56,479 nt of DNA from JBCCDY01 sp039030555 (GCA_039030555.1 JBCCDY010000025.1:1-56479), one strand, 5' to 3'. Shown: positions 1-8,156, counted from the stretch's first letter. Numbers and translations: made by a program. Notes: generated by a model not told the origin, from the letters alone.

Positions 1-182
1 CAACAGTAATCAACTTCTTTGTAAGCTGGTTGTTTGAAGCTCCTTTCGCCTACTTTTTGGGTATAACAATGGGTTTTGGACCGAAAGGAATTTTCTCTGC
101 GATTGCGGTTACACTGGTTATCTGGGCAATAGTTAGTATAATTATTTTCAAACGAGGTAAGTGGAAACTGGTAGAGGTTTAG
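1..182 (+). CDS. MATE family efflux transporter, C-terminal end (partial)
   Basis: Reading from base 3 there is an open frame of 59 codons ending in TAG at 180-182. The peptide has hydrophobic stretches and ends with FKRGKWKLVEV. That hydrophobic end, the Gly-rich turn FGPKGIFSAI and the final basic GKWK motif are typical of the last helix of NorM/MATE-type cation or drug antiporters of the inner membrane. The rest of the gene lies outside the window. It is a different gene from the complete MATE gene at 19401. The family call rests on a short tail only. Confidence 0.6.
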   Translation, partial: TVINFFVSWLFEAPFAYFLGITMGFGPKGIFSAIAVTLVIWAIVSIIIFKRGKWKLVEV

Positions 183-218
183 TTTAACAGTAAAACTAAA
201 AGTTTCGTATTTTTAGAT

Positions 219-449
219 ATGAATGTCAAATATAAGTCTATCATTACTATTGAACCAGGGAAGAGGAGCGGGAAACCCTGCATTAGAGGAATGAGGATAA
301 CTGTTGGTGATATCCTTGGCTGGTTGGCTTCAGGTATGTCAATTGAAGAGATTATTGACGACTTCCCCGAGTTAAAACAAGATGATATCTACGCTGCTCT
401 CCATTATGCTGCCGATAAAGAAAATAGGACTTATCAAATTGCAGGTTGA
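219..449 (+). CDS. DUF433 family protein (putative antitoxin)
   Basis: A 76-residue protein with the DUF433 signature: GKPCIRGMRITV near residues 19-30, then GWLASGMSIEEIIDDFP and a helix around DDIYAALHYA. DUF433 proteins are small winged-helix-like proteins, often encoded just before a DUF5615 PIN-like partner and considered VapB-type antitoxins. That is exactly the neighbour here: its stop TGA (447-449) overlaps a TTG that can start the DUF5615 reading frame. The family call is solid. The antitoxin role is inferred from context, and the partner is frameshifted. Confidence 0.85.
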   Translation: MNVKYKSIITIEPGKRSGKPCIRGMRITVGDILGWLASGMSIEEIIDDFPELKQDDIYAALHYAADKENRTYQIAG

Positions 450-795
450 AGCTCCTATTTGACCAGAATATTTCTTTTAGAATCCTAAAGTTATTACCGG
501 AAAGTTTTGGAGGTTCTTCCCATATAATAAATGATTATTGAATGCTGAAGACTTAAAAATTTGGAATTTTGCAAAAGATAAAGAGTTTATAATTGTTACG
601 CAGGATTCTGATTTCAATGATCTGACTAATCTTTATGGATTTCCCCCGAAAGTGATCTGGATTCGTGTGGGCAATCACAGCACTTTATCAATAAATAAAC
701 TATTGTATGATCATGAATCCGAAATTCGATCTTTTCAATCGAATAAAGAGTATGGATGTTTTGAAATTACCCAGGTTAAACCTTCGGGTTCCTGA
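446..795 (+). pseudogene. DUF5615 PIN-like toxin homologue, frameshifted
   Basis: From TTG at 446 the frame encodes LKLLFDQNISFRILKLLP and continues to INDY, then stops at 539-541. The downstream frame (from about 535) continues the same family with LNAEDLKIWNFAKDKEFIIV and TQDSDFNDL up to TGA at 793-795. Together they give one DUF5615 PIN-like domain with the N-terminal FDQN acidic residue and the central TQDSDF acidic motif of putative nucleases. The two halves are one frame apart at about 536-540, so the gene is broken unless this is a sequencing error or recoding site. The downstream piece could only start at TTG 538 and would lack the first active-site Asp. The paired antitoxin frame is intact. 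Confidence 0.75.
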
Positions 796-814
796 TCAAC
801 TATTCTAGAATAAT

Positions 815-1738
815 ATGCCAAATATGAAACTTCCTTTTTCTATTCTCATATTTCTAGTCTTTTTAAGTGCTGAATGCTTTGCCCAGACACGATTCGTAAC
901 TGTTGATGGTTATAAAACTCGGGTGAATACTATAAGCATAGAAAACAGAAAAGAAGGACAGCCTGTTGTTGTTTTTGAGAGTGGTCATGGAGTGCCTATG
1001 GATAATTGGGACAAAGTGTTGGAACCAATATCTGAATTAGCACCTGTCGTCGCTTATGAAAGAGCAGGTATTGGTAAATCAGAGGCTGATGGAAAAACTC
1101 CTTCAATCAGGAATGTGGCTGATAGGCTGATAAAAATACTCAATCAACTGGAACTAGAACCACCTTATGTCTTGGTTGGGCATTCACTGGGCGGGGTTTA
1201 TGTCCGTGGTTTTGCGACATATTATCCTGAATTACTTGCTGGACTGGTAATTATTGATCCCGCTGATTTCACCGAGAACAAGCAGAATATCCGTGATTAT
1301 TATGAAGTATTGAACTGGGAACCTCTGAGAGTAGATAGTTTAATTAATGGATTTGTAGAAAGGAGAAAAATGAGAAATGCTAACGCAGCAGAGTCCATAA
1401 GGAAAGAAAGTGAGGTGCTAGAGAATCTGAGAGAAAATGAATTCAGAGAGATTACTCAAAACCCTCTCCCCAATATTCCTGTCCATATCATAACCGGAGG
1501 TAAGTTTGATATGCCTGAAAAATTTCGTTCTGAAAAATACGATGATGAAGCGCTCTTTCGATCAAAGCTGAAACACAGAGTTGCTCGTTGGACTGATGTG
1601 GTGCAATCTGTTGATCGGGGAATGTTGTTTTATAGTGGACATGCTGGTCACTATGTCCATTGGGATGACCCTGAACTGGTAATTTCTAGTATTAAAATCG
1701 TCTTACAAGATTATGTAGAGATGATGAAAGAAAATTGA
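815..1738 (+). CDS. secreted alpha/beta hydrolase
   Basis: A 307-residue alpha/beta-hydrolase-fold enzyme with an N-terminal signal peptide (hydrophobic residues 5-22, cleavage near CFAQ). The nucleophile elbow GHSLGG puts the catalytic Ser at about residue 124, and the C-terminal GHAGHYVHWDDPELV supplies the catalytic His (probably 279). An oxyanion-type segment FESGHGVPMDNW precedes them. The substrate cannot be told from sequence; esterase- or lactonase-like activity is typical. A second in-frame ATG at 824 is an alternative start. The gene stands alone and converges with the cutA operon. Confidence 0.8.
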   Translation: MPNMKLPFSILIFLVFLSAECFAQTRFVTVDGYKTRVNTISIENRKEGQPVVVFESGHGVPMDNWDKVLEPISELAPVVAYERAGIGKSEADGKTPSIRNVADRLIKILNQLELEPPYVLVGHSLGGVYVRGFATYYPELLAGLVIIDPADFTENKQNIRDYYEVLNWEPLRVDSLINGFVERRKMRNANAAESIRKESEVLENLRENEFREITQNPLPNIPVHIITGGKFDMPEKFRSEKYDDEALFRSKLKHRVARWTDVVQSVDRGMLFYSGHAGHYVHWDDPELVISSIKIVLQDYVEMMKEN

Positions 1739-1786
1739 AGTTTTAGCCGATACACTTTACTAAAGTAAGCTAGAGTCAAATTACAT

Positions 1787-2101
1787 TTAAACCTGCTGAA
1801 CACCTTTTTTCAGAACATCCATATATCCAGGGTTTATCTGTGTAATTGGCATTGAAAATATATTTGGAGTATCAATACCCATGAGCTCAGCTACACGTTT
1901 TTCAATTCTGGAGTATAAAAGTGATTTCGTTTTGATTAACAGTACAGTTTCACGAACATCAAGCACTCGGTCATTCGACCATCTCATGGTTTGAATAGCT
2001 GGAATTACATTAGCACTGTTTGCCAGTCTCTCTTCAATCAGTTTTGAGCCTACATTCTTTGCTTCTTTAGCATCTTTAGTAATTAGATAAATGAGTACCA
2101 T
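1787..2101 (-). CDS. cutA: CutA-like divalent cation tolerance protein
   Basis: A 104-residue protein resembling the CutA1 family, small trimeric ferredoxin-like-fold proteins linked to divalent metal tolerance in Escherichia coli. It shows the N-terminal beta strand with a KDAKEAKNVGSKLIEERLA helix and the typical middle strand ETVLLIKTKSLLYSRIEKRV. The C-terminus contains PNIFSMPI followed by NPGYMDVLKKG, matching the family's P-x-I-x-x-x-P-I...Y-x-x-W layout, although the final Trp and the usual HPYE segment are altered. It is third in a likely operon behind the TPR and 74-residue genes. That operon carries the same palindromic operator as icd and the Mn-exporter-like terC, which suits a metal role. 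Confidence 0.7.
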   Translation of the reverse strand: MVLIYLITKDAKEAKNVGSKLIEERLANSANVIPAIQTMRWSNDRVLDVRETVLLIKTKSLLYSRIEKRVAELMGIDTPNIFSMPITQINPGYMDVLKKGVQQV

Positions 2102-2123
2102 TAGGATAGATCAATTAAAAAAT

Positions 2124-2348
2124 TTATGTCAATTTCTTCGATATTCCCTCCGGGTAAAATAAGCGTACAGATTCCACTGCATAGATCACTTTTAATTGAT
2201 CTGCAAACTCAAGTGCCCCTGCTTCATTATCGAAAACTTTTACTTTACTGAATTTTGCTTCTAGCTCAATCACAGAGACTTGAGACCTGACTAATATGGG
2301 AATGTACTTATCTGGTTTAGGGTCATCTTCAATAACGATCCAATACAT
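2124..2348 (-). CDS. hypothetical protein, 74 aa
   Basis: No family recognised. A small soluble acidic protein starting MYWIVIEDDP, with alternating strand-like segments (IPILVRSQVSVIEL, KVKVFDNEAG) and an amphipathic helix AGALEFADQL. There is no signal peptide or membrane segment. It starts 2 bases after the stop of the TPR gene and ends 22 bases before cutA, so it is very probably translated from the same messenger. Reality as a gene is supported by tight spacing and balanced composition; function is unknown. Confidence 0.55.
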   Translation of the reverse strand: MYWIVIEDDPKPDKYIPILVRSQVSVIELEAKFSKVKVFDNEAGALEFADQLKVIYAVESVRLFYPEGISKKLT

Positions 2349-2350
2349 AG

Positions 2351-2758
2351 CTATAGATTATCCGGTTTTGATTTTCTTGGAAAATTGAATGTATTGGGCT
2401 CCGTTGTTATGATAGTTGGTTGTGGTAACTTATCCAATTCTAACTTATTCTGCTTAGAATCTAAACTCCTCTTTTTCATGATGACTTTAATGAGATCAGG
2501 ATTCAGATCCAGAGCACTGTTATAATCATCCATTGCCTTTTGATAATGGCCTCTAAATGCATGTATTTTAGCTCTATAGATGTATGCTTGTATATCATAT
2601 GGATTTTCATCCAATGCTTTCGTAAAAGAATCTAGAGCCCTGTCGAATTCAGAATTTGATAAATAGGCCTCACCTCTGTTAAGCCAGTTGTTGGCATTCA
2701 GGTTCAAAACGGATAGGTGGAGGAAGATTAGAAGTAAAACAATCTTTAAGGTTTTCAT
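2351..2758 (-). CDS. secreted TPR-repeat protein
   Basis: A 135-residue protein with a signal peptide (residues 1-22, ending LNLNAN) and two tetratricopeptide repeats at about 27-60 and 61-95, showing the consensus pattern RALDSFTKALDENP and KAMDDYNSALDLNP. It is followed by a polar tail. TPRs are protein-protein interaction scaffolds; the partner is unknown. It is first in a tight three-gene unit with the 74-residue protein and cutA. A palindrome shared with the icd and terC promoters sits only 10 bases upstream of its start codon, suggesting that it heads a regulated transcription unit. Confidence 0.75.
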   Translation of the reverse strand: MKTLKIVLLLIFLHLSVLNLNANNWLNRGEAYLSNSEFDRALDSFTKALDENPYDIQAYIYRAKIHAFRGHYQKAMDDYNSALDLNPDLIKVIMKKRSLDSKQNKLELDKLPQPTIITTEPNTFNFPRKSKPDNL

Positions 2759-2768
2759 TGCTATTTAT

Positions 2769-2789
2769 TTTAATAGTATTGCTATTATT
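2769..2789. promoter_or_regulatory. palindromic operator copy 1 (TPR-cutA unit)
   Basis: Left arm TTTAATAGTA, one central base, right arm TGCTATTATT. It is a near-palindrome of the same 21-base design as the sites at 4465 and 5463, ending 10 bases before the start codon of the minus-strand TPR gene. Position over the probable ribosome-binding or start region suggests a repressor site. The cognate regulator is not identified in this window. This is the most degenerate of the three copies (right arm G and A changes). Confidence 0.5.
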
Positions 2790-2855
2790 AACGTAAGAAG
2801 TCACCTCAAGGTTGCCTATAATTACTTATTATTATAACATCTACTCTCATTCATG

Positions 2856-2886
2856 AAAAAAGCCCGGATCCTTTCGAACCCAGGCT
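2856..2886 (-). terminator. Rho-independent terminator of icd
   Basis: Read on the minus strand, an 11-pair stem (AGCCTGGGTTC pairing with GGATCCGGGCT, including G-T wobbles) is closed by a GAAA tetraloop and followed by a run of six T. It lies 27 bases beyond the icd stop codon and separates icd from the TPR-cutA unit. Confidence 0.85.
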
Positions 2887-2913
2887 AAACCAACCGCATG
2901 CTGACAGCTTTGA

Positions 2914-4434
2914 TTATTCTCCCTGACCCAGGGAGAAACCTCTCTCACCGTCAAATTCGTAAAGATTTTCAGTTTTAATGACTTCAAAATTGTTGGTATA
3001 TAATTTCGATAGTAACGCAAGAACTTTTTCATAATCCACTTCTTTATAGATTGGATTTTCGCTCTTTGTCACCGCGGCATCAGAAACGAATCTACATCTC
3101 CAATGATCGGTACAGAATGTTTCAGAAATACCTTCAGGATAAACTTTTACACCTCTGTTCGTGATCATTTTCAACTTTAAACCATAACTGTTTAAGCTGT
3201 TAAGAGCATCTCCTATTTTGTTCACATCATTATTCGCCCAATCTATAAATACATCTATGCCTACTAATTTTTTTTCTTTATGCGTTCTTTTAGACTCAGG
3301 AATGATAATGCTACCATTACCTTTTGTTAACTCACTTTTTGTGAAATTCTGAGGTTCTTTTCCTAACCTCTTTATGACTTCATCAGCGAAATCTGAAGTA
3401 GTCACTTTCTGGGAACTTCTACCTTTTGAATATATATCTGAAGTATGTATACCTTCTTCTATCGTTCTTAACCATGCATTTTTGATCTTATCCGCAACAT
3501 CTCTTTGTCCAATATGAGCCAGCATCATTACGGCGGCATTAATTAAGCCGGAAGGATTAGCGATATTTTTTCCTGCTATATCAGGCGCCGAACCGTGTAT
3601 CGCTTCAAACATGGCCACTTCTTTACCAATGTTTGAGGAACCCGCCATACCTACGGAGCCAGCAATTTCTGCAACTACATCAGAAACAATATCTCCATAT
3701 AGGTTTGATGTAACAACTACATCGTAATCCTCGGGACGTGCAGCTATTCTTGCTGTGGCGATATCGATAATCTGTACTTCTTTTTTAATATCAGGATACT
3801 CTGCACCTATTTCATCAAATACTTTGTGGAAAAGGCCATCCGTTAGTTTCATGATGTTATCCTTTACCATGCAGGTTACTTTTTTACGGCCATATACTTT
3901 TGCAAACTCAAAAGCATAGCGAACAATTTTTTCACAGCCTGGCCTTGTGATAAGCTTTAAGCACTGAACAACATCTTGTGTTTGTTGGTGCTCGATTCCC
4001 GCATAAAGGTCTTCCTCATTTTCACGGATGACTACGACATCCATATTCGGGAAATTGGTCTTTACATAAGGTGGCAAAGACATTACGGGTCTAACGTTAG
4101 CAAATAAGCCTAAAGACTTTCGCATCGTAACGTTCAGACTTTTATAACCATTTCCTTGAGGAGTTGTGATAGGTGCCTTTAACATGACCTTATTACTTCG
4201 AATAGAATCCCAAGCTTTTGAACTGATTCCGGAGGTATTTCCAGAAAGATAAACGGATTCCCCAATGTCAATAAAATCAGTTTCTATATTAGCCTCGGCT
4301 GCATGAAGTATGTTCAATGTGGCTCCCATAATTTCGGGACCAATTCCATCTCCTTGAGCTACGGCGATTTTGACAGCATTTTGGTTTTTCTTGGCATTTA
4401 CAGAAGTTTCTAGCGTTTCTGAATTAAAGGTCAT
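2914..4434 (-). CDS. icd: isocitrate dehydrogenase, Thermus-type with C-terminal extension
   Basis: A 506-residue TCA-cycle enzyme converting isocitrate to 2-oxoglutarate and CO2. Residues about 20-365 form the isocitrate/isopropylmalate dehydrogenase fold. The substrate residues known from the E. coli enzyme are present as S99, N101, R105, R115, R137, Y144, K191, D248 and D252. Residues about 370-506 form the extra C-terminal domain typical of the Thermus/Rickettsia type (LKMITNRGVKVYPEG, DHWRCRF, EFDGERGF). The adenosine-binding loop reads HGSAPDIAGKN. The D285-I286 pair corresponds to the NAD-type signature; NADP enzymes carry Lys-Tyr there, so NAD use is predicted. It has its own operator (4465-4485) and terminator (2856-2886), so it is probably monocistronic. 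Confidence 0.9.
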   Translation of the reverse strand: MTFNSETLETSVNAKKNQNAVKIAVAQGDGIGPEIMGATLNILHAAEANIETDFIDIGESVYLSGNTSGISSKAWDSIRSNKVMLKAPITTPQGNGYKSLNVTMRKSLGLFANVRPVMSLPPYVKTNFPNMDVVVIRENEEDLYAGIEHQQTQDVVQCLKLITRPGCEKIVRYAFEFAKVYGRKKVTCMVKDNIMKLTDGLFHKVFDEIGAEYPDIKKEVQIIDIATARIAARPEDYDVVVTSNLYGDIVSDVVAEIAGSVGMAGSSNIGKEVAMFEAIHGSAPDIAGKNIANPSGLINAAVMMLAHIGQRDVADKIKNAWLRTIEEGIHTSDIYSKGRSSQKVTTSDFADEVIKRLGKEPQNFTKSELTKGNGSIIIPESKRTHKEKKLVGIDVFIDWANNDVNKIGDALNSLNSYGLKLKMITNRGVKVYPEGISETFCTDHWRCRFVSDAAVTKSENPIYKEVDYEKVLALLSKLYTNNFEVIKTENLYEFDGERGFSLGQGE

Positions 4435-4464
4435 AGTTGTTGTTTAAAAAGTAATGCGATATGG

Positions 4465-4485
4465 TTTAATAGTATTACTATCGAA
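4465..4485. promoter_or_regulatory. palindromic operator copy 2 (icd)
   Basis: Left arm TTTAATAGTA, central T, right arm TACTATCGAA. The inner ATAGTA-T-TACTAT is a perfect inverted repeat. It lies 30 bases upstream of the icd start codon, and the same design occurs before terC and the TPR-cutA unit. Confidence 0.6.
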
Positions 4486-4514
4486 TTTTACGAAATTACA
4501 GTGTTAAAGTTCAA

Positions 4515-5438
4515 TTAATCTTGATCAACGTTTTGACGCTGCATCACCATTGAGGCGAGAACAGCTATAGATAAAGTCAATACGATAAAGGCTAAAGAAA
4601 TCTCAATTGGAATTTTATAAATATCAGCGAGACACATTTTTACGCCAACAAAAACGAGAATAGCGGAGAGTCCATATTTCAAGTATGCAAAGAATTTCTC
4701 CAGACCGGCTAATGCAAAATACAATGATCTCAGACCAAGAATTGCGAATACATTAGAGGTATACACGATAAAGGCATCACTGGAAATCGAGAGGATCGCC
4801 GGTATACTATCGACCGCGAAAACAAGGTCGGTAGCTTCTATTAGTATAACGACTACGAAAAGGGGAGTAGCCCATAGTAAACCGTCTTTACGAACAAAGA
4901 ATTTATCGCCCTCAAATTTTGGAGTAACCCTAAACAATTTTCTAGTTAAACGGACTACAGGATTTTTATCCGGATCTAATTTTTCATCGTCCTGCATAAC
5001 AATACGAATCCCGGTAAAGATCAAGAAGGCCCCGAATATATAAATAAGCCAATGAAAATTTTGGATCAATTCTACGCCTGCAAGAATAAAACATACCCTC
5101 ATCACTAAGGCTCCCAAAATACCCCAGAAAAGCACCTTATGCTGATAGGCTCCGGGAACGTTGAAGTAGGAGAAGATCAGGATCATCACAAAGATATTAT
5201 CTACACTGAGGGACTTTTCGATCACATAACCCGTGAAAAATTCAAATGCCTTTTCCTGGCCCAACTGATAGTACACGAAAATATTAAATAGAAAAGCAAG
5301 AAAAACCCACGTACAGGTCCAGAGAAGGGCTTCTTTAACGGTAATTTCTTTTGATTTTTTATGAAAAACACCTAGATCGAGTGCTAGAAGGAGAAGGACG
5401 GCAAGGTTAAAACCTACCCAAAGTGATGTCTGATTCAT
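4515..5438 (-). CDS. TerC/Alx family membrane protein (probable Mn2+ exporter)
   Basis: A 307-residue polytopic inner-membrane protein with about eight hydrophobic segments and the TerC-family acidic motifs SLSVDNIFV near residue 80 and EATDLVFAVDSIPAI near residue 205. Characterised relatives (E. coli Alx, Bacillus TerC proteins) handle manganese efflux or metalation of exported proteins. Length and topology are normal for the Alx branch. A palindrome shared with icd and the cutA unit sits 24 bases before the start. No yybP-ykoY manganese riboswitch is visible, and the leader is too short to hold one. The metal role is from the family; the substrate was not determined here. Confidence 0.85.
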   Translation of the reverse strand: MNQTSLWVGFNLAVLLLLALDLGVFHKKSKEITVKEALLWTCTWVFLAFLFNIFVYYQLGQEKAFEFFTGYVIEKSLSVDNIFVMILIFSYFNVPGAYQHKVLFWGILGALVMRVCFILAGVELIQNFHWLIYIFGAFLIFTGIRIVMQDDEKLDPDKNPVVRLTRKLFRVTPKFEGDKFFVRKDGLLWATPLFVVVILIEATDLVFAVDSIPAILSISSDAFIVYTSNVFAILGLRSLYFALAGLEKFFAYLKYGLSAILVFVGVKMCLADIYKIPIEISLAFIVLTLSIAVLASMVMQRQNVDQD

Positions 5439-5462
5439 TATTTTTAAAGTAAAACAAACTTT

Positions 5463-5483
5463 TTTAATAGTAATACTATCAAA
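5463..5483. promoter_or_regulatory. palindromic operator copy 3 (terC)
   Basis: Left arm TTTAATAGTA, central A, right arm TACTATCAAA. It is palindromic over 20 of 21 positions except one outer base pair. This is the best copy of the three, 24 bases upstream of the terC start codon. Confidence 0.6.
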
Positions 5484-5625
5484 TACGAAAAAGATAATTT
5501 AAGGTTTAACAGTTAATAAATCTTGTTAAAACCTACGAACTGAAATAGAAATTATACTAATTCCGATTAAACCACTGGAAATCTTCGAACTGGAGTGTGG
5601 TATTTGAGAAAGATGTAAATATGCT

Positions 5626-6717
5626 TCACTCCATAGAAAATCCAATCACAATCTCCTCTCTTTCTTTTTTACCGGAAATACTTTCTGAAAGATCAGTATC
5701 AAATAAGCGATTTAAATTATTTCCGGCTAGGTCTTCCAGATTCACATTGATATAGATTTTGTAATCACCGGATTTCCATGGTAGTTGAGGCTTAATCTGG
5801 ATTGATTTTTCTAATTCTGTTATGATGAATTCAGTTTCTATCAACTCACCATCTTTTTCAATCTGGAATCCATTCAAAAGTGTTCCATAATCCATAGTTT
5901 CATGAAATTGAATGGATAAGATTTCCTTTGAGTTACGAGTAGGATAGTCGATTTTCCAATTCTGTTCATTTGGTTTTTTCCGGTCGAAGTCCACGGCCGA
6001 AAAGCGTTTTATGAAATCAGATGGTAAAGTCTGACCATAAATATCTTTCCAGCTTTTTTTTATGATCAATTCATATTGCGAGTTGATTTCAAGTGGATTT
6101 CCCAGCAACTGGTTAGGGGAGAGGTCTCTTTTAATTCTTCCAGGGTCAAACCAGATGGTTAAAAGCTTTTGTTCCTTGTTCCATAGTTCCTGTTCGAATT
6201 CCAGGAAAGGGGCACTGACTGTATCTTTCGAATCTTTGATTAAGATTATATTTTGATAAGCTTGCCCAGGTTTCATGGGTTTTTCAAACTCGATGTAGAA
6301 TTTCAGCAGATTCGCTGGGACTTCATCATCGCTTGGATAGAAATGCTTTACTTCATTAGCTAAGGTTGTGTTTGTGATTGGGACTTCAAACGTTTTATGA
6401 GCCTCTGAAGACTTATTGAAGGCTGTATAGCTTTTTCCTTGGGTAAATGGAAAGCGAGGGGTGAAGATTACTAAATCACCATCTTTCTGATATGTTCCTA
6501 ATAAACCTGGCTTATCGCTGGGTTCACTTTCATAGGTCCCGTAATACACTGGTAGGCCATTCTGATTCATTTTTGAATGATCGCTTTCAAAGGTTTTAAA
6601 GACGACTTTCCCGAAATGCTGACTTGTAGAATCCGTAATGAACTGAATTTTATTTCCTTGAGATAAAAGACTGAAGGGATATATTAACCAAAGAGATATT
6701 ACGATTGCCTTTTTCAA
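5626..6717 (-). CDS. secreted protein with bacterial Ig-like (SbsA-type) segments
   Basis: A 363-residue protein with a signal peptide (hydrophobic residues 6-18, then LLSQG). The body is rich in beta strands. Two segments, KDIYGQTLP near 230 and EDLAGNNLNRLFD near 330, match the D-x-x-G-N/Q-x-L turn that ends SbsA-type Ig-like domains, and EFEKPMKPGQAYQNI resembles the start of such a domain. It probably has two or more Ig-like modules and acts in the periplasm or at the cell surface. No catalytic motif is seen. Neighbours give no functional hint; the gene appears monocistronic. Confidence 0.6.
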   Translation of the reverse strand: MKKAIVISLWLIYPFSLLSQGNKIQFITDSTSQHFGKVVFKTFESDHSKMNQNGLPVYYGTYESEPSDKPGLLGTYQKDGDLVIFTPRFPFTQGKSYTAFNKSSEAHKTFEVPITNTTLANEVKHFYPSDDEVPANLLKFYIEFEKPMKPGQAYQNIILIKDSKDTVSAPFLEFEQELWNKEQKLLTIWFDPGRIKRDLSPNQLLGNPLEINSQYELIIKKSWKDIYGQTLPSDFIKRFSAVDFDRKKPNEQNWKIDYPTRNSKEILSIQFHETMDYGTLLNGFQIEKDGELIETEFIITELEKSIQIKPQLPWKSGDYKIYINVNLEDLAGNNLNRLFDTDLSESISGKKEREEIVIGFSME

Positions 6718-6882
6718 AATGGAGCTTTGAACCAGATTCCAATAATAGGTAGACGTATTTGAATTTTTCCTTTCAAATATTTCAGTCGAAAAATCTTGAT
6801 GAGGCTGATACGCAAATCAAATTCAGTGGTTAATAAGAACTTTTCCTAAATGATTACTACCGAAATATGTTTCCAATCATCC

Positions 6883-6921
6883 TGAGCGTAGCGAAGGATC
6901 AAAGATATTTCGCTACGCTCA
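6883..6921. repeat. inverted repeat, intergenic hairpin element
   Basis: Perfect 13-base arms TGAGCGTAGCGAA (6883-6895) and TTCGCTACGCTCA (6909-6921) flank a 13-base spacer, within a 256-base gap downstream of the minus-strand gene at 6974. The flanking text ATCCTGAGCGTAGCGAAGG is of the type of short intergenic repeats dispersed in many bacterial genomes. It could also act as a transcript end, but there is no T run. Confidence 0.6.
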
Positions 6922-6973
6922 ATATGACGCTTCCTGCCGGCCATTGTAAAATAATTATAGAATCAGCCTTCTA

Positions 6974-8122
6974 TTATAACCACCGCTCCGGATAGGTCAC
7001 TAAATTTAATTGTCCGCTTGGCATTCTCTGCAATACCAATACGCCATTTGCATAATTATCGATTTGCGTGATCCCTACTTTAGAAAGTACAGCATGTGGT
7101 AATCCTGAAGTATACTGTCCTTCTTCAAGAGGTTCCGTTACCGCCTTTTGTTTTGCAATATCATCAGGGTCAATTCTGATCAGTGCCTTGGAAATATTCG
7201 ACATTAGAATGTAGTCTTTACCTTCTTTCTGATAAGAGATGATATCAATTGGCATATTACCTGAACCGAATTCAGCCAAGGTTTTACTTTTAATATGCTT
7301 TCCATCCTGAATTTCCTTTAACGGAATGCTTACGAAAGGAGTACAAGTATAAGCAGCGAGTAATTGTTCTTTTCCATCAATCTCGTAAGGCATTAATGTT
7401 CTGATGGGAGATTGAGTTTCCGATTTTTTATGGGCTACATGCCAAACTTCAACAGACGAATGCGATTCCTTTCCTTCGAAGGGAAAATCAACTACTTTTA
7501 AAGCCGAAGCAAACTCCTGATTAGATAAGACAGCTACGTATAGTTTACCATTATGATAAGCCAGATCGGTGATCGCTTCTGTACGCTTATCCATTTTTCT
7601 CCATCGGTGTTCTCCGCCTTCAATCAGTTTGCTCAATTCAGTTTTAGAGTGCTTAACGTTATCCAGTTTCACTTCGGATAAATCGCCTTCAGGTGTGACT
7701 TTGATTAAAATATTTGCATCAGCGATATCGTTTGGGAGTCTCCAGAAACCAAGTTCATTAGCATCTGCTCGCGAGACGGCTAAATAAATGTTTTTGGACA
7801 TTGGGTTAACAGCCATATCGTGAATGATCACTCCATCCGGATCAGTTCCGAGCATGGCAGCGAGCTTTCCTTCTACATCGGCCATATTAAAAGGTTCTTC
7901 TATTTCTTTTTGGTCTCGGTCTTCCAGATCTACGGCTAAGACCTGATGCCCTTTAGCATCGCCAATAAAAAGGATCCCTTCTGGTCCGAAAGTCATTACA
8001 CTGAAGGACTGAGGTTCCGCATTACCTTTAATGAAATTCGCTGTAAGTTCTTCATAGGTTTTTGCATGAAGCACTAAGGAAGACATTAAAAACAAGAAAA
8101 GCAGTGATATTCGATTTGACAT
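6974..8122 (-). CDS. secreted beta-propeller-like protein of unknown function
   Basis: A 382-residue protein with a clear signal peptide (residues 1-20, ending LHA). Repeating short beta segments each start with a glycine-rich turn, for example FGPEGILFIGDAKGHQVLAVDL, AVNPMSKNIYLAVSR, AYHNGKLYVAVLSNQ and YQKEGKDYILMSNISKALIRID, suggesting a six- or seven-bladed propeller of the NHL/YVTN kind. No cofactor or catalytic motif was recognised. It is likely periplasmic. It is separated from the Spy-like gene upstream by a terminator, so it is probably transcribed alone. Confidence 0.55.
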   Translation of the reverse strand: MSNRISLLFLFLMSSLVLHAKTYEELTANFIKGNAEPQSFSVMTFGPEGILFIGDAKGHQVLAVDLEDRDQKEIEEPFNMADVEGKLAAMLGTDPDGVIIHDMAVNPMSKNIYLAVSRADANELGFWRLPNDIADANILIKVTPEGDLSEVKLDNVKHSKTELSKLIEGGEHRWRKMDKRTEAITDLAYHNGKLYVAVLSNQEFASALKVVDFPFEGKESHSSVEVWHVAHKKSETQSPIRTLMPYEIDGKEQLLAAYTCTPFVSIPLKEIQDGKHIKSKTLAEFGSGNMPIDIISYQKEGKDYILMSNISKALIRIDPDDIAKQKAVTEPLEEGQYTSGLPHAVLSKVGITQIDNYANGVLVLQRMPSGQLNLVTYPERWL

Positions 8123-8156
8123 ATTCTGTGAGTTGATTTATCCTATTAAGGTAATG

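Noticed and set aside
2847..3032. 61-codon minus-strand frame overlapping icd
   Set aside because: Overlaps the icd 3' end in another frame and runs through its terminator.
5439..5625. yybP-ykoY manganese riboswitch before terC
   Set aside because: Expected from some Alx/TerC relatives, but the leader is short and AT-rich with no such fold; a palindromic protein-binding site is present instead.
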